A stretch of 5,673 nucleotides of DNA from Prevotellaceae bacterium. GTDB lineage: Bacteria; Bacteroidota; Bacteroidia; Bacteroidales; UBA932. Below the pieces are notes generated by a model. It worked only from the letters and a program-made list of their open reading frames with translations, was not told where the DNA came from and did no database searches. Each line of letters starts with the position of its first letter. Position 1 is the stretch's first letter. The stretch is taken from the NCBI GenBank assembly GCA_031258915.1, contig JAIRMD010000199.1, forward strand, positions 1 through 5,673, in the 5' to 3' direction. Shown here piece after piece: positions 1-5,273 of the stretch. Position numbers and translations under genes: made by a program.

Positions 1-43
1 AACTCAATTTAACATAACGTAAAACATATTGGTGCTAAAGGCA

Positions 44-901
44 TTAAAATAGCACTAACCCAACAATGCAAAACAATGCAAAAACAATGCTTGCTGCCCC
101 GTTAACAACAGCAAACGCGGTGTTTACTTTGCTTATATCATTTACGCTTACTATTTTATGCTGGTACACAAGGCACCCTAAAAAGATAGCAGCGCCTGCC
201 CAGTAGAGCGCGTTGGGCATAGCATAAACTCCCAGCCACAGCACCGCTGCGGCGCACGCCGCGTGGACGGCAGCCGACAGCCCAAGCGCCGTTTTTCTGC
301 CGAGCGCAGCCGGCACAGAGTGCAGGCCTTGTCCCCTGTCGAACTCCTCGTCGGGCAGCGCGTAGAGCATGTCGAAGCCGCTGCTCCACAGCAGCACAAG
401 CGCCGACAGCATCAGAGGAGGCGCGGCAAACGCTCCGCTAACGGCAATGTATGCGCCAACAGGAGCAATGGACAAGCCCAGCCCAAGCACAAAGTGGCAC
501 AACGCCGTGAAGCGCTTGGTGTAGCTGTAACCCAGCACCAGCGCTAGCGCCACCGGCGACAGCATGAGGCAAAGCCGGTTGATGAAAAAGGTGGTAGCTA
601 CGAACAGCAGCGCGTTGGCGATGCAAAATAGCAGCGCGTGCTCCGGTAGCACAGCGCCTCGTGGAATTTCGCGCAGCGCTGTGCGCGGGTTGGCGGCATC
701 GAATAGCCTGTCGACGTAGCGGTTGAAGCTCATGGCGGCGTTGCGCGCAAAAAACATGCACAGCGCCACCAGCAGCAGCACCCCCCACCGAAGCTCGCCT
801 GCCTCCCGCAGCGCCAAAAAATAGCCGATGAGGGCAAACGGCAGCGCAAAAACGGTGTGGCTAATCTTGACGAGCGATGCAAAATTTTTTACGCTGAGCA
901 T
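44..901 (-). CDS. ubiA: UbiA-family polyprenyltransferase (UbiA/MqnP-like), quinone biosynthesis
   Basis: A 285-residue integral membrane protein. UbiA-family enzymes transfer a polyprenyl chain from its diphosphate to an aromatic ring during quinone synthesis. Both Mg-diphosphate motifs are visible: N60-x3-D64-x3-D68 (NRYVDRLFD), followed by NPRTALREIPRG at 72-83, and D177-x2-YA-x2-D184-x3-D188 (DMLYALPDEEFD), followed by GLHSVPAALG. About nine hydrophobic segments can be picked out, near residues 11-31, 39-59, 87-107, 110-128, 134-156, 162-182, 205-228, 231-247 and 261-285. Length and the D-E-E-F-D-x-x-x-GLHSxPA pattern fit the 'UbiA-like' subgroup often annotated as 4-hydroxybenzoate polyprenyltransferase. 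In Bacteroidota its likely role is menaquinone synthesis, as MqnP of the futalosine route, but the window has no other quinone gene to confirm this. The ATG at 901 is chosen because the family N-terminus starts there and a heptamer repeat lies directly upstream. It follows pheT by 39 bp with no visible promoter of its own. Family is certain; exact acceptor is not. Confidence 0.93.
   Translation of the reverse strand: MLSVKNFASLVKISHTVFALPFALIGYFLALREAGELRWGVLLLVALCMFFARNAAMSFNRYVDRLFDAANPRTALREIPRGAVLPEHALLFCIANALLFVATTFFINRLCLMLSPVALALVLGYSYTKRFTALCHFVLGLGLSIAPVGAYIAVSGAFAAPPLMLSALVLLWSSGFDMLYALPDEEFDRGQGLHSVPAALGRKTALGLSAAVHAACAAAVLWLGVYAMPNALYWAGAAIFLGCLVYQHKIVSVNDISKVNTAFAVVNGAASIVFALFCIVGLVLF
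62..90 (-). repeat. GCATTGTT-type short tandem repeat inside the prenyltransferase 3' end
   Basis: In mRNA sense three tandem copies read GCATTGTTTTT (90-80), GCATTGTTTT (79-70) and GCATTGTT (69-62). They encode part of the last membrane segment, S-I-V-F-A-L-F-C-I-V-G. Because the units are 11 and 10 bp, the middle copy is read in a different frame from the outer two, yet all give hydrophobic residues. Loss or gain of one unit would shift the frame close to the stop codon. Confidence 0.7.
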
Positions 902-931
902 TGGATTTTTCGGATTTCGGATTTCGGATAA
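902..931 (-). repeat. Heptamer tract (AAATCCG family) abutting the ubiA-like start codon
   Basis: Read in the gene's direction, the tract is TTATCCG (931-925), AAATCCG (924-918), AAATCCG (917-911), an AA insertion (910-909) and AAATCCA (908-902), immediately followed by ATG. It fills most of the 39-bp gap between pheT and this gene. No Shine-Dalgarno sequence is present. The AAATCCG unit is the same as the one before rpe. Confidence 0.85.
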
Positions 932-940
932 AGGCTTAGC

Positions 941-3409
941 TTAGGATCCTGCCCCTCTTAGCTGCGCTCCAAAGCCCTTTTCAAACGCTTTTATCAGGTT
1001 GCCCATGGTGCGCTCTATGTCCTGCTCTGCAAGCGTGCGCTCGCTGTCCTGCAGGGTGAACGAGAGCGCGTACGATTTTTTTCCTTCGGGGAGCTTGTCG
1101 CCCTCGTACACGTCGAACAGGTTGACGCTTTGGAGCAGTTTTTTTTCCGCTCTGTGCGCCGCCTCGCGCAGCTGGGCAAAGGTTACGCTTTTGTCCAAAA
1201 GCAGCGCCAAATCGCGGTTTACTTCGGGGTACTTGGGCAGCTCGGTGCAGGTGATTTTTTGCCGCGCGGCAAAGCCGAGCAGTACCTGCCAGCGCAGCTC
1301 GGCAAAGTAAACCTCTTGCTTGATGTCGAACATATCGCGCAATTTTTTGTTCACGATGCCCATCGACAGAAAATCCCGGCCTGCCAGCTTGTACGCCGCG
1401 CCGTCGGCAAAAACGTCGGCGGGCAGCTCGGCGCTCTGCAGCGCGTGCAGGCAGACCCCGAAGCGCTGGAGCAGCAGCTCAGCGTGCCGCTTGAGCGTGA
1501 AAAAATCGCTCAAGGCTTGCGGCTCATTCCAGCTCTTTTTGTGCTGCATGCCCGTTACGAAGAGGCTCAGGTGGGGCTCCTCGCCAAAGCGCTCGGTAAC
1601 GCTTCCGGTGGGCGCACGCTTGTAGTACACGTTGCCAAGCTCGTAGAGCTTCAAATCGCCCTGGCGGCGGTTGATGTTGTAGGCAATAGCCTCTAACCCG
1701 CCAAACAGCAAGGTTTGCCGCATGGCGTTGAGCTCTGCGCTGTTGGGGTTTTGCAGCCTCACCAGCTTTTCGTGCGGGTGCGAAGTCAGCCCGTCGTACC
1801 GCTTAGCGCTGGTGAGCGACAGGCACATTATTTCGTTGAAGCCTTGACTTGAGAGCAGGTTGGCCGCTGCGTTGACCATTTGCTCGCTGTCGGGCTTGGC
1901 GGCGTGGCTTAGCGAGGCGCGCACGCGCTGCGGAATTTCTACGTTGTTGTAGCCGTAAATGCGCAGAACCTCCTCCAGCACGTCGCAGGGGCGGGTAACG
2001 TCAACGCGGTAGGTGGGTGCGCTAACGGTAATGCTGCCGCCATCCCTGCGCGTAATTTCAAACTCCAGCACGGTAAGAATTTTTTCGATGAGGGCGCTCT
2101 CGATAGCTTTTCCTATGCTTGCGCAGATGTAGCCAAAGGTGAGCGCAACGCTTTTCCTCTCCACCGCTTGCGGGTACACGTCTGCCACCTCCGACGAGAT
2201 GCTGCCGCCGCCCAGCTCCTTGATGAGCATGGCGGCTCGCTTGAGTGCCGTTACCGTAATGCTGGGGTCGGCGCCGCGCTCGTAGCGAAACGAGGCGTCG
2301 GTGCTGAGCGCGTGCCGCTTGGCGGTTTTGCGCACCCACACGGAGTTAAAGCAGGCGCTCTCGAGGAAAATATTTTTTGTTTCGCCCGTAACGCCCGATT
2401 CCGTTCCCCCAAAAACGCCGGCAATGCACATCGGCTTTTCGGCGCTGCATATCATCAAATCCTGCGCCGAGAGCTTACGCTCAACCTCGTCCAGCGTTTT
2501 GAAGGTTGTGCCCTCCGGGCAGGTTTTCACCGCAACGGTTTTGCCCTCAATCTTGTCGGCATCAAAAGCGTGCAGCGGCTGCCCCAGCTCGTGCAGCACG
2601 TAGTTGGTTGCGTCCACCACGTTGTTGATGGGGCGCAGCCCAATGGCGTTGAGGCGCTTTTGCAGCCACTCGGGCGAATTCTGCACCGCCACGCCCGAAA
2701 TGGTAACGCCGCTGTAGCGCGGGCATGCCTCCACATTTTCGACCCTCACGCTGCAGGGGTTAGAGGTGTTGTCTACCTTAAAGTTTTCTACCGATGGGTA
2801 GGAAAAGCGCTTCAGCTTTTCGGGGCAGTGCACCGTCAGGTACGCCGCCAAATCGCGCGCAACGCCCACGTGCGAGGCAGCGTCAACGCGGTTGGGCGTA
2901 AGCCCGATTTCAAAAACAGCATCGCTCTCCAGCCCGAGCACACCGGCCAACGGCTGCCCCGCCTCGGCGCTGGCGTCAAGCACCATAATGCCGGCGTGCG
3001 AAGCGCCGAGCCCCAGCTCGTCTTCGGCGCAAATCATGCCGCAGCTCTCCACGCCGCGCAGCTTCGATTTTTTTATCTTCACCTCGTCGCCGTTGGCAAA
3101 GAACAGGGTTGCGCCGATGGTTGCCACCGCCACCTTTTGTCCCGCCGCCACGTTGGGGGCGCCGCACACGATTTGCAGCGGCTGCTCTCCGCCAACGTCC
3201 ACCGTGGTTACGCGCAGCTTGTCTGCATCGGGGTGCCGCTCGCAGGTGAGCACATGCCCCACCACTACTCCGCGCAGGCCGCCCTTCACGCTCTCCACCG
3301 CCTCCACGCTCTCCACCTCAAGCCCGATGGAGGTTAAAATTTCGCTTACCTCATCTACGCTCACATCAGCGCAGATGTAGTCTTTTAGCCAGCTGTAGGA
3401 TATTTTCAT
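941..3409 (-). CDS. pheT: Phenylalanine--tRNA ligase beta subunit (PheT)
   Basis: The 822-residue beta chain of the heterotetrameric (alpha2beta2) phenylalanyl-tRNA synthetase, a cytoplasmic enzyme that charges tRNA-Phe. The beta subunit binds the tRNA and carries the editing site. Full family architecture is visible: N-terminal MKISYSWLKDY; an EMAPII-like OB fold at about 40-155 (HPDADKLRV, IVCGAPNVAAGQKV, KSKLRGVESCGMICAEDELGLG); B3/B4 editing region at about 210-380 (INNVVDATNYVLHELGQPLHAFDADKI at 261-287, TDASFRYERGADP at 370-382); B5 ending at DVLEEVLRIYGYNNV (476-490); a catalytic-like core at about 490-690 containing YELGNVY; and an anticodon-binding FDX-ACB domain at about 725-820 (PKYPEVNRDLALLLD, KKSYALSFTLQD). 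No truncation or frameshift is seen. The ATG at 3409 matches the usual N-terminus. The partner pheS is not in this window; the upstream neighbour is divergent surE, so the subunits are encoded apart unless pheS is elsewhere nearby. The gene probably shares a transcript with the prenyltransferase gene downstream. Confidence 0.98.
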   Translation of the reverse strand: MKISYSWLKDYICADVSVDEVSEILTSIGLEVESVEAVESVKGGLRGVVVGHVLTCERHPDADKLRVTTVDVGGEQPLQIVCGAPNVAAGQKVAVATIGATLFFANGDEVKIKKSKLRGVESCGMICAEDELGLGASHAGIMVLDASAEAGQPLAGVLGLESDAVFEIGLTPNRVDAASHVGVARDLAAYLTVHCPEKLKRFSYPSVENFKVDNTSNPCSVRVENVEACPRYSGVTISGVAVQNSPEWLQKRLNAIGLRPINNVVDATNYVLHELGQPLHAFDADKIEGKTVAVKTCPEGTTFKTLDEVERKLSAQDLMICSAEKPMCIAGVFGGTESGVTGETKNIFLESACFNSVWVRKTAKRHALSTDASFRYERGADPSITVTALKRAAMLIKELGGGSISSEVADVYPQAVERKSVALTFGYICASIGKAIESALIEKILTVLEFEITRRDGGSITVSAPTYRVDVTRPCDVLEEVLRIYGYNNVEIPQRVRASLSHAAKPDSEQMVNAAANLLSSQGFNEIMCLSLTSAKRYDGLTSHPHEKLVRLQNPNSAELNAMRQTLLFGGLEAIAYNINRRQGDLKLYELGNVYYKRAPTGSVTERFGEEPHLSLFVTGMQHKKSWNEPQALSDFFTLKRHAELLLQRFGVCLHALQSAELPADVFADGAAYKLAGRDFLSMGIVNKKLRDMFDIKQEVYFAELRWQVLLGFAARQKITCTELPKYPEVNRDLALLLDKSVTFAQLREAAHRAEKKLLQSVNLFDVYEGDKLPEGKKSYALSFTLQDSERTLAEQDIERTMGNLIKAFEKGFGAQLRGAGS

Positions 3410-3411
3410 TG

Positions 3412-3432
3412 CGAATTATGAATTACGAATTA
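3412..3432 (-). repeat. Heptamer tract (TAATTCR) abutting the pheT start codon
   Basis: In the pheT direction three exact-phase heptamers are seen: TAATTCG (3432-3426), TAATTCA (3425-3419) and TAATTCG (3418-3412), followed by CA and the ATG at 3409. The unit differs from AAATCCG at two positions and also fits WAATYYR. The tract would lie in the pheT 5' leader and no Shine-Dalgarno sequence is present. Confidence 0.75.
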
Positions 3433-3456
3433 TACGTTGACCTAAAAATCCGGCTA

Positions 3457-3464
3457 CAAAAATA
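3457..3464 (-). promoter_or_regulatory. Candidate pheT promoter, -7 element TATTTTTG
   Basis: On the minus strand TATTTTTG matches the Bacteroidota -7 consensus TAnnTTTG. Transcription would start near 3450, giving pheT a leader of roughly 40 nt that includes its heptamer tract. No good -33 TTG is found at the expected distance (the sequence there is GTTAG), so the call rests on the -7 match and position alone. Confidence 0.35.
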
Positions 3465-3517
3465 CACTTTTTTTCTACACGCTAACTTTTGTTTTTCAAC
3501 GCTTGCGCGTAAATTTC

Positions 3518-3569
3518 TTTTCGCCGCCGAATGCGCGAATGAATTTTATTCGCGCATTCGCGGCGAAAA
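3518..3569. repeat. Long near-perfect inverted repeat in the pheT/surE divergent spacer
   Basis: The left arm (3518-3540, 23 nt) is the reverse complement of the right arm (3548-3569, 22 nt) except for one extra C in the left arm, within GCCGCCGAAT versus GCCGCGAAT. The connecting loop is GAATTTT (3541-3547). The arms are GC-rich in an AT-rich spacer and contain the near-duplicate octamers ATTCGCGC and ATTCGCGG. The element lies between the two candidate divergent promoters, so neither transcript need include it. It ends 15 nt before the candidate surE -7 element. It could be an operator, a cruciform-forming insulator, or a copy of a dispersed palindromic repeat. A T-run (3575-3581) follows on the plus strand, but a terminator role makes little sense upstream of surE. 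Confidence 0.85.
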
Positions 3570-3584
3570 TTCGATTTTTTTACG

Positions 3585-3592
3585 TAAGTTTG
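3585..3592 (+). promoter_or_regulatory. Candidate surE promoter, -7 element TAAGTTTG
   Basis: TAAGTTTG is an exact TAnnTTTG match. It would place the transcript start near 3598, leaving a leader of about 20 nt before the ATG at 3617. This supports 3617 as the true start, since the in-frame ATGs at 3503 and 3539 would be outside the transcript. The expected -33 region falls on the end of the palindrome and lacks a clear TTG. Confidence 0.4.
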
Positions 3593-3616
3593 CCTCCTCT
3601 TTATACCCAAACTTTC

Positions 3617-4399
3617 ATGCAGAAACCACTGATTCTTATAACCAACGATGACGGCATACGCGCTAAAGGGCTGCGTGCGCTGGTTGAAATTGCGAAGCCT
3701 ATAGGGCGCGTGCTGGTGGTAGCCCCCGAGGAGGGGCACTCAGGCGAAAGCCACGCCATTACTACCAAAACGCCTCTCCGGCTGCGCAAGCTGGAGGAGC
3801 AGGACAGCAGCAGCGAGGTCGACATGTACGCCTGCAACGGAACGCCGGTGGACTGCGTGAAGCTGGGCATGACGCACCTGCTGAGCAGCAAGCCGGATAT
3901 TGTGCTATCGGGCATCAACCACGGCTCAAACTCATCTATCAGCGTAATCTACTCGGGGACTATAGCGGCGGCGCAGGAAGCCGCGCTGAACAACGGAACG
4001 CCCGCCATGGGGCTTTCCCTGACGGACTACTCTCCCGATGCCGATTTCTCGCCGGTGCAGGCCGTCGGCAGCAACCTCATACTTCAGGCGCTCAAGCTTG
4101 GCTTGAGCAACGAAATCTGCCTGAACGTCAACTTCCCCGCCCTGCCGCTGTCGGAGATAAAAGGCGTGAAGCTTTGCCGCCAAGCCAACGGAACGTGGAT
4201 CGAAGGCTACAAGCGGCGGCTTGACCCTTACGGCGGAGAATACTTTTGGCTATCGGGCAGCTACGTCAACAACGAGCCCGGCGCCACCGACACCGACGAG
4301 TGGGCGCTGAGCAACGGATACGTATCGGTCGTCCCCGTTCAGCCCGATATGACGAGCTACAAAGAGCTGGAGCGGCTCAAGCGGGAGTGGAAGCTTTGA
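3617..4399 (+). CDS. surE: 5'/3'-nucleotidase SurE
   Basis: A 260-residue SurE-family metal-dependent phosphatase, which removes phosphate from nucleoside 5'- and 3'-monophosphates and is linked to stationary-phase and stress survival in other bacteria; cytoplasmic. Seen directly: the N-terminal ITNDDG with metal-binding D11-D12, APEEGHSGESHAIT with S42, NGTPVDCV at 74-81, and LSGINHGSN with N101. Together these give the known D-D-S-N metal site. YSGTIAAAQEA at 112-122 is also typical. Length is normal (about 250-260). The open frame extends upstream to an ATG at 3503, but those 38 codons run through the palindrome and do not resemble SurE. The family N-terminus MQKPLILITNDDG starts at 3617, just after a candidate promoter. 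It is divergent from pheT and is followed 110 bp later by rpe in the same direction. Confidence 0.97.
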   Translation: MQKPLILITNDDGIRAKGLRALVEIAKPIGRVLVVAPEEGHSGESHAITTKTPLRLRKLEEQDSSSEVDMYACNGTPVDCVKLGMTHLLSSKPDIVLSGINHGSNSSISVIYSGTIAAAQEAALNNGTPAMGLSLTDYSPDADFSPVQAVGSNLILQALKLGLSNEICLNVNFPALPLSEIKGVKLCRQANGTWIEGYKRRLDPYGGEYFWLSGSYVNNEPGATDTDEWALSNGYVSVVPVQPDMTSYKELERLKREWKL

Positions 4400-4425
4400 G
4401 AGAGATGAGGCACGCAACGTCCCCT

Positions 4426-4433
4426 TATCTTTG
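4426..4433 (+). promoter_or_regulatory. Candidate rpe promoter, -7 element TATCTTTG
   Basis: TATCTTTG in the surE-rpe gap matches TAnnTTTG. A start about 6 nt downstream would put the 5' end of the rpe message at the first heptamer, so the leader would consist almost wholly of repeat. The nearest upstream TTG (4396-4398, overlapping the surE stop) is 27 nt away, longer than usual. Read-through from surE remains equally possible. Confidence 0.35.
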
Positions 4434-4440
4434 GCTTCCG

Positions 4441-4507
4441 AAATCCGAAATCCGAAATCCGAAATCTGCAAAATCTGCAAAATCTGAAATCTGAAATCTG
4501 AAATCAA
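4441..4507 (+). repeat. Heptamer tract (AAATCCG/AAATCTG) abutting the rpe start codon
   Basis: The tract is AAATCCG x3 (4441-4461), AAATCTG (4462-4468), CA insertion, AAATCTG (4471-4477), CA insertion, AAATCTG (4480-4486), AAATCTG x2 (4487-4500) and a degenerate last unit AAATCAA (4501-4507), then CA and ATG at 4510. That is nine units, the longest tract in the window. A partial unit (TCCG, 4437-4440) precedes it. The change from CCG to CTG units suggests spread of a point variant by local duplication. Confidence 0.92.
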
Positions 4508-4509
4508 CA

Positions 4510-5154
4510 ATGCTAATCTCCCCATCCATTCTGTCGGCCGACATGGCTAACCTGAAAAGCGAGGTTGACATGCTCAACGCCAGCGCAGCGGAGTGGATTC
4601 ACTTCGACATCATGGACGGCGTGTTTGTTCCCAACCTCTCGTTTGGATTTCCCATCCTTGAGGCGGTGCGCAGGTGCACCCGCAAGCCGTTAGACGTGCA
4701 CCTGATGATGGTGCAGCCCGAGCGCTACGTGGAGCGGTTCAAGGCGGCGGGGGCAAATATCCTCACCGTGCAGTACGAGGCGTGTGCGCATCTGCACCGT
4801 GCGCTGGAGCACATAAAAAAGTTGGGGATGAAAGCCGGCGTAGCCCTCAACCCCCACACGCCGGCAAGCGCGCTGGAGGAAATTGCCAACCTTGCCGACC
4901 TTGTGCTGGTGATGTCGGTCGATCCAGGGTTCGGAGGGCAGGCTTTTATCGAAAATTCCTACGATAAGGTAAGCCGCGCGCGTGCGCTGCTGCAGCGAAA
5001 AAATTCGTCGGCGCACGTTGAGGTGGACGGCGGCGTAACCTTAGCCAACGCGCCGCGCATCAAAGCTGCCGGAGCAGATACGCTGGTGGCAGGAAGCCTC
5101 GTATTCACGGCAGCCCACCCGCAGGAGATCATTGCAAAGCTGGCAGCAGTATAA
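4510..5154 (+). CDS. rpe: Ribulose-phosphate 3-epimerase
   Basis: A 214-residue TIM-barrel enzyme that interconverts D-ribulose 5-phosphate and D-xylulose 5-phosphate in the pentose phosphate pathway; cytoplasmic and metal-dependent. Motifs run in family order: SPSILSADMANL (4-15), HFDIMDGVFVPNLSFG (31-46) with metal ligand H31 and catalytic D33, LDVHLMM with H64, MSVDPGFGGQAF (135-146) for phosphate binding, EVDGGV with the second catalytic aspartate D173, and AGSLVF (194-199). Length is normal. One oddity: residue 88 is Gln (TVQYEA) where the family, including Bacteroidota members, usually has His (TVHYEA); the metal and catalytic residues are intact, so the enzyme should be active. The ATG lies directly after the heptamer tract without a Shine-Dalgarno sequence. 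It may be transcribed with surE or from its own promoter. No convincing hairpin terminator is visible after the stop. Confidence 0.98.
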   Translation: MLISPSILSADMANLKSEVDMLNASAAEWIHFDIMDGVFVPNLSFGFPILEAVRRCTRKPLDVHLMMVQPERYVERFKAAGANILTVQYEACAHLHRALEHIKKLGMKAGVALNPHTPASALEEIANLADLVLVMSVDPGFGGQAFIENSYDKVSRARALLQRKNSSAHVEVDGGVTLANAPRIKAAGADTLVAGSLVFTAAHPQEIIAKLAAV

Positions 5155-5215
5155 TAAAAAATCAAAAATTTATAGCCACCTTGCGGCGTTGCGCATAAAA
5201 AATGTTAACCCAAAC

Positions 5216-5246
5216 TTGCAATCACCAGCTTTTTATGCTACCTTTG
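5216..5246 (+). promoter_or_regulatory. ssrA promoter (TTG -33, TACCTTTG -7)
   Basis: A -33 TTG (5216-5218) and an exact -7 TACCTTTG (5239-5246) are separated by 20 nt, which fits the Bacteroidota sigma-A promoter. Transcription would start near 5252, about 20 nt upstream of the mature tmRNA 5' end, leaving a short leader for RNase P to remove. This is the best promoter in the window. Confidence 0.6.
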
Positions 5247-5273
5247 CGCCGTTGTACCTCTTAATACCTTAAC

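Noticed and set aside
31..55. Hairpin GTGCTA/TAGCAC (32-37 with 50-55) as a terminator for the prenyltransferase gene
   Set aside because: Only 6 bp with a 12-nt loop, overlapping the last codons, and no uninterrupted U-run follows on the minus strand.
1139..1146. A8 run (mRNA sense) in pheT as a possible programmed frameshift site; similar A7 runs near 1076 and 3066
   Set aside because: Each run encodes a Lys-Lys pair in a conserved position, no stimulatory structure is evident, and the zero frame continues into an intact protein. Low-level slippage cannot be judged from sequence.
2168..3337. A 389-codon open frame on the plus strand opposite pheT, and a 188-codon one at 1130-1696
   Set aside because: They lie wholly antisense to an intact, motif-complete pheT. 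Their composition is rich in Arg, His and Ala, as expected from the complement of GC-rich codons, and no domain is recognisable.
3503..3616. A 38-codon N-terminal extension of SurE from the ATG at 3503
   Set aside because: It translates through the palindrome, lies mostly upstream of the candidate promoter, and lacks similarity to SurE, whose N-terminus fits the ATG at 3617.
3409..3651. A plus-strand 80-codon open frame spanning the pheT-surE spacer
   Set aside because: It begins on the reverse complement of the pheT start, crosses the repeats and palindrome, and ends inside surE. It looks like chance translation of spacer DNA.
5155..5215. Possible terminator after rpe around TTGCGGCGTTGCGCATAAA
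   Set aside because: The best stem is TGCG/CGCA at 4 bp. The A-run after it is on the wrong strand for a plus-strand terminator. I see nothing else in this part of the spacer.
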